Of a stretch of 64,000 nt of DNA, positions 54,101 through 63,100 are shown in pieces. The DNA is from Psococerastis gibbosa (Eukaryota; Arthropoda; Insecta; Psocodea; Psocidae): positions 28,043,921 through 28,107,920 of the forward strand of contig OZ020485.1 of assembly GCA_963971405.1 (NCBI GenBank), in the 5' to 3' direction. Below the pieces are notes generated by a model. That model made no database searches. It was not told where the DNA came from and was given only the letters and a program-made list of their open reading frames with translations. Both the position numbers and the translations under genes were made by a program. Positions within the stretch are counted from its first letter, which is position 1, and each line of letters opens with the position of its first letter.

Positions 54101-57100
54101 AAAATGAGTAATTTCATGGTAAATAATTTTCCTATGGTTAAATTTCCGATATCTCGAGGGGGGGGGGGGGTGTCCACCTGACGTCACTCGTCACTGGTGG
54201 TGAGGTAAATTCTAGATAGGTCAGACCAACACATCACCACACAGCAATACTGGCAGGGCACGCAATGCATTTGAGCGTGAATTTTCTATCATTTTTTCAA
54301 AAACATTTTTTTGTACAAAACCAAATACTTTTTTGGGAAAACAACCTGTCCGGTTTCGTTACTCAATTTAACACCTAAAACATACCTGAAGGTAGCAATC
54401 ATCGATAGAAAGGTGTCGCAGAAAAATTATTTTTTAGTCATTTTTCATTAAAATTTAGTCATTTTTATTTTTTTACCCCCAGAAGCAAACTATCAAAGGG
54501 CAAGCGGCCCCCCGCATTTTATCAACATTAACAACAACTACAATATATGTGAATTTAAAAGAAATCGTTGGAGCCGTTTTTGGGAAATAATTTTTTTAGA
54601 CGTTTTTTTGAAGTTTTTTGAAAATAAAACCCCCCAAATTGAGTTAGCCCAAAATAAAAAAAATGCTCCCGAGGTATGATTTTTGTGAACCTACATGCCG
54701 AATTTCATCAAAATTGACCGAGTAGTTTGCCCGGAAATCGACGCACAGACAGACAGACAGACATTTCGTAAAAACCACTTTTTTGGGTTCCTGGGACCTT
54801 AAAACATATAAATCCGTTGAAATCTCGGAATCGAAAATTTCGACCGTCACAAAGCTTTCCTTATACTACGTATAAATTGGAAAGCAATAAAAAGCATTTA
54901 CATGAGTAGGTGTTTAAATTTTAAACTTTATATATATTCAAAATCCATCGGTGAGTTATAAATAAGCTAAATTTAATTTCATGCCTTCCCTCTAACTTTC
55001 CACTGATTCTATGAAATAAATTCATGAGCATTATCCATAAATCTGCTTGTACTGCGGACTGATATGACTCATCACTTTCTCCATTTTCTCTGCCCTTGAT
55101 TACTTAATGCTCATTACTCTAAAATTGCTCTAAAATAAATATTATTGATGTTTCTGGCATTGCAATGGCTTGCTCGATGATAAATTACTACAGTCGTGAG
55201 CTTTGATGTGTTGGCAGCCTTGAGAAACTGGGCATTTACGATTTATTGGCCGGGCTGCTTGTTTAAGTCATCTCTGCATTTGAAACCTGCTGATTTACAA
55301 CGTGAACAATGACTTCATGGTCTGGCAGCTCGCAATTCCCTTTATATTTGCTGTCTGCTTCACAGAATTATGTATTCGACGCACTCTTTGATTTATAGTT
55401 AATTTTCCGTCTGGAATAATAACATTTCCAAGCTTTAAGCTACTTGTGGCAGAATGTAATGATGTTTAGCAGGCAATTTTGTGGTACGCCGAGTTTGATG
55501 ACGAGGGCTGATGCCTCAACCATGCGCTAGTGTTACGTTCGAGCGGTTAAACGTAATCCCAAATTCAATTCAATTCAATTCAATTCAATTATTCCATTCA
55601 GCTTATTTTACCAACACACAAAAATTGACATCAAAATCAGGAAATGTAGAGTAGTGGTACGGACTCTGACTTTCACCCGAAAGGTTATTATATGTATGAG
55701 TATGTATGAGTAATATTTAGTGATTAGGCCTACACTTACAAGGCGTAACATAGTAATTTCTCAATATTTGAACTGTAGATTGGCGCAAAATAAGTAAATC
55801 TACATTTTTTGTTCTAGGCTGCTGCCAAAACGTGCAAAGCAATGAGCAAAAACCTTAGTGATATGACAAAAGAACTGGAAGCGATAGCAGCTATAGGAAG
55901 CGTTTCTGATCTCCCGGATAAATTGACTGAAGCAGAAGAAGCCAAAGTGGAAGTTGAGTCCCTTATTTTGGAACGAGTAAGTTTTTATCCTTTCATTTTC
56001 CATATATTTTGTACAAAATAAAGTTATTGCAGAATTTTAGGGATCTTGAGCTCGTAGCTCAGTTAATGAACGGCTCCCATTTAATGCCTGTAATGGGTTA
56101 CGACGGTGTCCGATGGCATGGTGAGTAGAACTATGCCACTGGAGAATTTGTCTGTGCCGAATTATGGGCACAAGGGTCCAAGCCTCGATAAGCAAAAGCA
56201 AATAGTTTCTTTGCAAACTAGGAAAGATATACAAATCGCGACATTTGCTTTAAAATATACAGAATAGAATCTGTCGACGGGTTGATTTGATATATTACGC
56301 TATAAGTAAAGGATTTCATATAGAAATTGACCACTGTAATGACCAGTAGGCAATATTGGACTTCTATTTGGACTTTTTTACAGACAGTTAAAGCCAATTT
56401 TACAGCCCACAAAATTTTGTATTTTTCTGCTAGCATTTCTTCAAATCCGAGCAGAAGACTTGACCAGATTCTGGGCAAAAGACTTGATTGTGCGTTTACA
56501 TTTGTTACGTTTGTTTACTAACGTAATCTGGTTCGTTTCCCGTTTATTCCTTATTCCGTTTCTTCCCAATTATCCTGGAAATTATTTGTTTTAGAACGCA
56601 CTCCTGGCTGAAACCAGTGAAGAATGGGAGCAGTGTGAAAGGAAGCTGAAGGATGTCAGATCCTGGCTGGAGAAGACGAGATCTGCGTTAGATTCTCCCA
56701 TGCATAAAAAGCGACCTCTCAGGGATCAATTGGTAGCTCGTGAAAAGATGCTGGCTGACATTGCGATACAGAAAACCAAAATTACTATGTCGGTGGAAAA
56801 GTTGCAAGTTCACTTCAGGTAAATGGAAACAAAAAACACTGTGGCACGGCAACCCAATAGGGTCTAGATCTTAGGTCAGCCGGTCAGGTGGATAATCCTC
56901 TCTATTTACCACGGTTTTATTACTTTTATTTGAGATGTTGTGGTCACCAATTGGCCCCGCAGTTTTTTCCCCTACCGGTGACCGTGAGGTACCCATTGGG
57001 GTTGGGTGGATTGGATCCAGGTCAGCCTACTGGACTATTCCTGACCATCTTCAGGTAAATAAATTCCTTAAGAGGACAATGAATGTGATGTTCCAAGTTA

Positions 57101-60100
57101 TTGCACAGTTGCCTTTTCAACTCAGCAAACTATTATCTAGTACGCGAATATTCTGTGATCTACCCAAAAACTCGTGACTGCCTTTTAGAGTTTCACCTAA
57201 TTTTTATTTCCAGATCTGGAGTGGGCGGTGACTCAACTGTAGTTGCGGCCGCCGAAGACATTCTCCAAGAGCTAGATCAATTATTGGGAACTGTCAAAGA
57301 ACAAGCTACCAACTTTGAACAATGCATTGCTCAACTAGACCATTACCAACAGGTGGGAAATTATGAAAAACTAGGCAACCTTTTTATGTCCATTTGATAA
57401 AAAAATGTCTGAAATTTATAGAAAAGGGAAGCATAGCATAATAATAACTAATTCGCTGTGTTAAATGCCGCGTAATGAAAGTGCTATAATAAAATATTAA
57501 GGATTCTACCTCAGGTAGCCTATTTCAGCCTGCTAGTGTGCCAGCCCACCCATTCTGCACCAGCAGCATTTGCTGACTAAGACAGAAACTAACAAACTAC
57601 GTATTTCCCTTGAAAGACCAACTGGCGGTGCCTTCCAAATGAATTTTAAAACTGGGCAGCCAAGGTGAAAAAATCAGCACCAGTTGCTGGGGTGTGAAAT
57701 ATACAGTATGGGCCTCCACTATTCCTATTTGTCTCACCACTTCTGATCATTCGGCACTCCCTCGGGATCTAACCCCCCTGCACTGAGACCTGCGGTTAAG
57801 TGTCAGAGAGGATATAAATCGAAGTAATAAAGGAAAAAAATAAACATGATGTATAATGGAAATTTTGTACACGTTTATGTTTCTATTTGTAATTAACCCA
57901 TTTTACCAACGGTATATGAGTCCCCCTAGAAGGAAAAAAGTTAAATTGGCTATTCCTCCTACAGGAGATCCAAGCATTGAGACAGCAGATTGTGTCTTCA
58001 GAGCAACACCTGCGAGCAACAATGAGTCCAGCATTCTTCCCCCAAGAACTTGGCCAGCAGCAGGCCCGCCGGGAGGTAAGTTCTTTCAAAACCTTTGTGT
58101 TCCGTGTCCCCTTTATAAACCATTTTCACCTTCGCTCGTAGATTATTGCAATTTTTGTGTTGAGTAATTACACATCATTGTAGATTCAGCTCTATATGTA
58201 AGCATTTGTTAACAATGCTGAGCACGTCCATTGCACGCTTAAATATTTTACTCTATGTAGTGGCAATAGGGAAAGTAAACAGAAAGGAAAACTTTATGGA
58301 AGACATGAAAACCGGTTTGGTGACTACATTTCAAAAAATGTTGCCTAGTATTATGAAAAATTAAGTTAAAGCATTAAAATAAATTTACGTTTCCACGGGG
58401 TCGCTTTACGGCCATTCCCAATAATCAACCATGTCAATACCGAATACCGTATTAAGCATATTGCGGTTTCACCATCAGTTCATAAAAATTGTGTAATTAA
58501 TTAATTAATTTTGATAAAATGAAGGCCTACGCCTGAGGAGTGGTATCCTCTCTTTAACCACTGATCTATTTGGGACGTACCGGTCAGCAGCATGACCTGC
58601 AGCCTAGTTTTTTTCCACTGCCGACGGAGGTAAAAGTCCAGGAAATTGTTCCTTTTATATATAGTCTTGAACCTCAATCTTCCATTTGATAGTATTCACG
58701 AACTGGACTATTTCTGACCATAGTTAGCCTTGTGGACGGAATTTAATTATTGTTGAATTCAGTTTTTTTTTTTTTTAAACAAAAAGATGACACATGGTAA
58801 TGTAGCAGTTAATTCCTCCTTTTCCAAATTTCTCACTCAGATTCCTTGCTATAGGCTTAAATAACCAAATCCTATGTAGACTTCAGTTGCCTTCGCTATG
58901 GTGGTACAATTTAATTAATTCTATAGAAAGAGAACTGTAAGTTCATTTCCTATCTTCCATTTTGTTTTCCTTTGAGATTATCGTCCGTATTGGTACGATA
59001 GTTTATAATATTTGGGTTCATCAATTCCGTAAATACAGCTTTGCCCCGATAAAGTGAGATTTAAGATTTAGTGAAACAAGCATAAAGCATAATAAATATA
59101 ATAATAAACATAATAAAGCATATGATACCGTCATTATACTACTGTCCCTATTCATAATTAAATTTTTCTACGTTACAGTCACAATTACAATCAGTAATTT
59201 CTAGCTAACGTATCGTATTTGGTGATTTTGAGTCAATCACTGTTTGAGTTGCGTATAACCATTCTGACTCTCACCTGCAAGGTTGTCTTTTGAGTCTCAG
59301 ACTTGCAAGTTTCACTGATATGCTTTAGGATGCGCAGAAAGCAAGCTTTACAAGTACAATAACCCTAATTATTCAGATTTTCAGTCAGGTTCCTCTATAT
59401 ATATTCCTTGTATGCACAGTCATTACAGTCCTGGGGGACAGGCCAAATAAGGAATTTTAACCGATTTGTTGTTTATTGCGATCATCCTGATCCAACAGAC
59501 CACCTTTTTTCCCCTATAATGTGGCTTGTCTCGTGTACTACCACAACTAGGTATGTCATATAATGTCCGTTTGGATGAAGGTATATGTTTATCCTCGTCC
59601 TCAAAGTACCATACAAGTTACAGAGATCATGTACCCAAATATTGGTAAATTATTGGTTCACATTTACGCTTAGTTGATATACTGTGTACTAACACAAATT
59701 TGTGTTGTGATGCGCGTGCTCAGCAAACAGTTTGCTCCATCTGTCTCCTCACTGTGGAGGAGCAAATATTTTTAGCTTCCGACAAGTGAGTCGAGTCTGT
59801 GCCAAAACCAGCGTAGCCTAGTTTGTTTCGACTATCCCAAGTCGCGGTCCACATCTTAAGATTTTCTCCAATCCCTAACTAACGTGATTACATTAATTCA
59901 TCCATTTCTCTATGTTACAATATTAATTGTTTGGTTACCGTACTCCTGGTTTTTATTTTTACAGTGCTATTTGTCGATAAAAGAGTTTTTACTACCGCTT
60001 CCGTCTCAACTTAAAAATTATTAAATTCAACATGAAAATTGCAAAGCTCAACTAGTTGTTGATGGTCGTCATGATTCCTGACTAGTTGCATTACTATATT

Positions 60101-63100
60101 ACTGGTCATTTAACTTTTCAAGTTTCCATTGCGTGTTGGAATTGTGTATGGTTTTCCATTGCTTCGTACCTAATGTTTGGGGTGTACTATTTTCAATCAC
60201 GGTGCTGGGATTTTAATTTTTTTTTTCTGCCGCTGCCAAATTACTTTCCTTCAATTCGCATTTTACAATTTTTCCTTTTGGTTACTTTTTTATACTTTGC
60301 TTTGGCTTTCTATGTGTTCAATGCTAGCTATACGTATTGTAGTATGTTGTTGCACTTCGTCGATATTGTGATGTTCGCTTCAGTGCTTCTTAGTATTAAG
60401 AGATGTCTTACTTTATTATTAGTATTTATTTCGCACGTATCAGTTCCAACGGCATTGTGCAAAATAGTGAACCGCCACGAGTAGGTCAAGGACAATACTT
60501 TGAAGGGTACGTGTATGCGTACTGTATGTAAACACTCCTTTTCAATCGTACCTTTATATACCAAAATTAAATTTATCAAAGAAAATTTAATTTATATAAA
60601 ACACATGTTTTATACTTACTGTGGATCATCCGAAATTAGAAAATCGAGAAAAATATGGACTTGGTGAAACTCGAACCCATGACCCGAACATCGTGCATCG
60701 AAGCATCGTGTTACTTTTACACTACAAGTCCTATGTCAATTTAATGACTATTGTATACCATATAATTGATAATACCGTGTACAGCGGTTTGATTACTTAA
60801 TTACGAGTATATGTTTACTTTATAGTCCCTCAACTATACATTACATTCTATGCATTAAACGCTTGCTTAAATACCACCCTTCAAAGTATTCTTGAATTTA
60901 ATTTAATTATTTTTGTAAAATTATTTTGGCGCAGCCTTTGGCCGTAAATAACTTGGATGGTGGAAGGTATTTAGTTAATTTGTCTGGTGATGGTCATAAC
61001 CTTACGCTTGGGGTTCGTCCAACCCGCAGGCACTACACGAGCGGGTGAGCTTGCTTCAGAACCGGATGGCGGCACGGGTTGAACGGGTCAAACTGCTTGC
61101 ACAGCGTGGCACTCCTGACATCCAACTGCTTCAAGATTCGCCCAACTTACTGCAACCTTAGTTCGAATTCCCTGAACTTGAGCAAATAACTGATTTTTCA
61201 CATATTTGTTAATTAGGCTTAAATAATAATAATTGTAATCTTTGTCTTTATTCTTGTTTTTGTTCGAATCATTCTAGTCAAAATTTTACTCTATTTTGAT
61301 TAATTATATTTGCTTATTACCATTATTTATTTTGGAAAATAACGGCATTTTATATTTTTACCCAATTACTCTGGTGTACTCATGGGAAGCCTCTCAAAGT
61401 TTATCCAAGTTCATTATTTGCTCTGAGCCTATCGTTGCATTGTTTGCATTCTTATTTTTCTTTTCAACATGATGTTGCATTCGATATCATGCTACACATT
61501 TCATAACTTAGGGGAAAGTCACCTGATTGAGCAGTTCTTCATAACATGTTGGGTTATTGCAATATTATATTGCTTCACAAATAATTGTTATATTTTTTAA
61601 ATGGGTTGGTGTTTTCACCTCTGTCTTTATGTGCTTTTGTGTTCTCGACTTAAAAGTCTATTGGTGTGGAATGCTTGGGTTCATACGTATGTAACTTGGA
61701 AAGTTAAACGGCCGAAAAGATTTCTTCGTAACGTGGCGGTGGAAATAGCGCTGTAAAAATAGAAACCATGAGTTTATTTAAACATTAATACGTCATTTTT
61801 TCCTCGGAATTATACAGGCGACACCTCTTGGAGGATTCGATACGCACGAACGACTTGAACATTTGATCGAACAGGTCCAGAAGTTGGATCCCCACGGTGA
61901 AATGGCTGACAAAGAAGGTGGGGGTGAAAGAGGCCGTGATACCAAGCGAGACGAAAAGGACTCACTGGCTGTTGCAGCCAGACAACGTGGCAGGTCCCCA
62001 AGCCCTATGTATGTACCTGGAGCATCCGCTAGTTACGCAAAGGTTTTGATTGGGTCACCTGATAATGTCGGGTCACCACTTGCTATGGGTCTTGAGCGAT
62101 TGCAAAGTGATCCAATTGACGTCAGCAAGAGTAAGTTATCGGCAACATCTCCTGAATTTACTCCGTATGGACAAACAGATGACAGCTCCACTTTTTTGGC
62201 TGTGGAAGCTGTAATGGAGCAGATGCAGCTCAGTTTGAATGAAGCTACAAAGGCTTTGAAAAGAGAAGAGAAGACGGAATTTTTGGCTGAGTTAGTTAGT
62301 GATATAAAACCACCGACATTTGTAGCACCTCTGAACCTTCCTGCTCTTTCCGTCGAAAGCGAAATCGCCAAAGAGTCAGGCAAGGTGGACGAAAGTACTC
62401 ATGAAAAGTTGGGACTAAAGAAGAACAAGAAAAAGAACAAGAAGGTGGAAGATAAAGTTCCTGATAGTCTTCCAATAGAAAAACCGGCAACTGTTGCTTT
62501 AATTGAACCCCTTGAGCCAACGCAACCCAAAGAACCGGTCATAGACAGGCAGGCGGAAGCGCAAAGCCAATCAAAAAAGAAAGATAAATCTAAGGGGAAA
62601 GCTCCCAATAAACTCACAGATCAGTTGAAAGACAAAAATCCGATTGAGCGTCCTCGTCCCGAAGAATTGGCAGTGGTTATCCAACCTGCTGCAGAGGCGC
62701 AGATCAAGAAAAAAAGGGAAGAAAAACCGGTTGAGGTTAAAGCTATCACAGATCATGCAGTCGTGTCTAAAGACCAAAAATCAGTTGAACCATCTCTTCC
62801 CAAAGAATCTGTGGTGGGCAACCAACCTACGGTAGTAGGGCCAAACAATTCGAAGAAGAAGGGAAAATCTGCTGACGTTATATCAGATCATACAGTTAAG
62901 TCAAAAGATCAAAAACCAGTGGAACAATCTCTCCAAAAAGAGTCGGTAGTTGTCAGCCAGCCTGTTAGAGACGCTCGAAGCAAATCGAAAAATAGAGATA
63001 AATCTACTGTGGTCAAAGCGGTTCAGGCAAAAGATCAAAACCCAGTTGAACAACATCGTCCCAAAGAATTGGCAGTGGACAGCCAGCCCGATACAACGGC

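Noticed and set aside
60086..60484. 132-residue Phe/Leu-rich frame resembling a membrane protein
   Set aside because: AT-rich intron sequence with no splice link, no homologous motif and no coding-like codon pattern.
61030..61158. Ordinary internal exon joined to 61818
   Set aside because: The full stretch runs into an in-frame TAG with no donor after 61045, so only a terminal/poison exon or the 15-nt micro-exon is possible.
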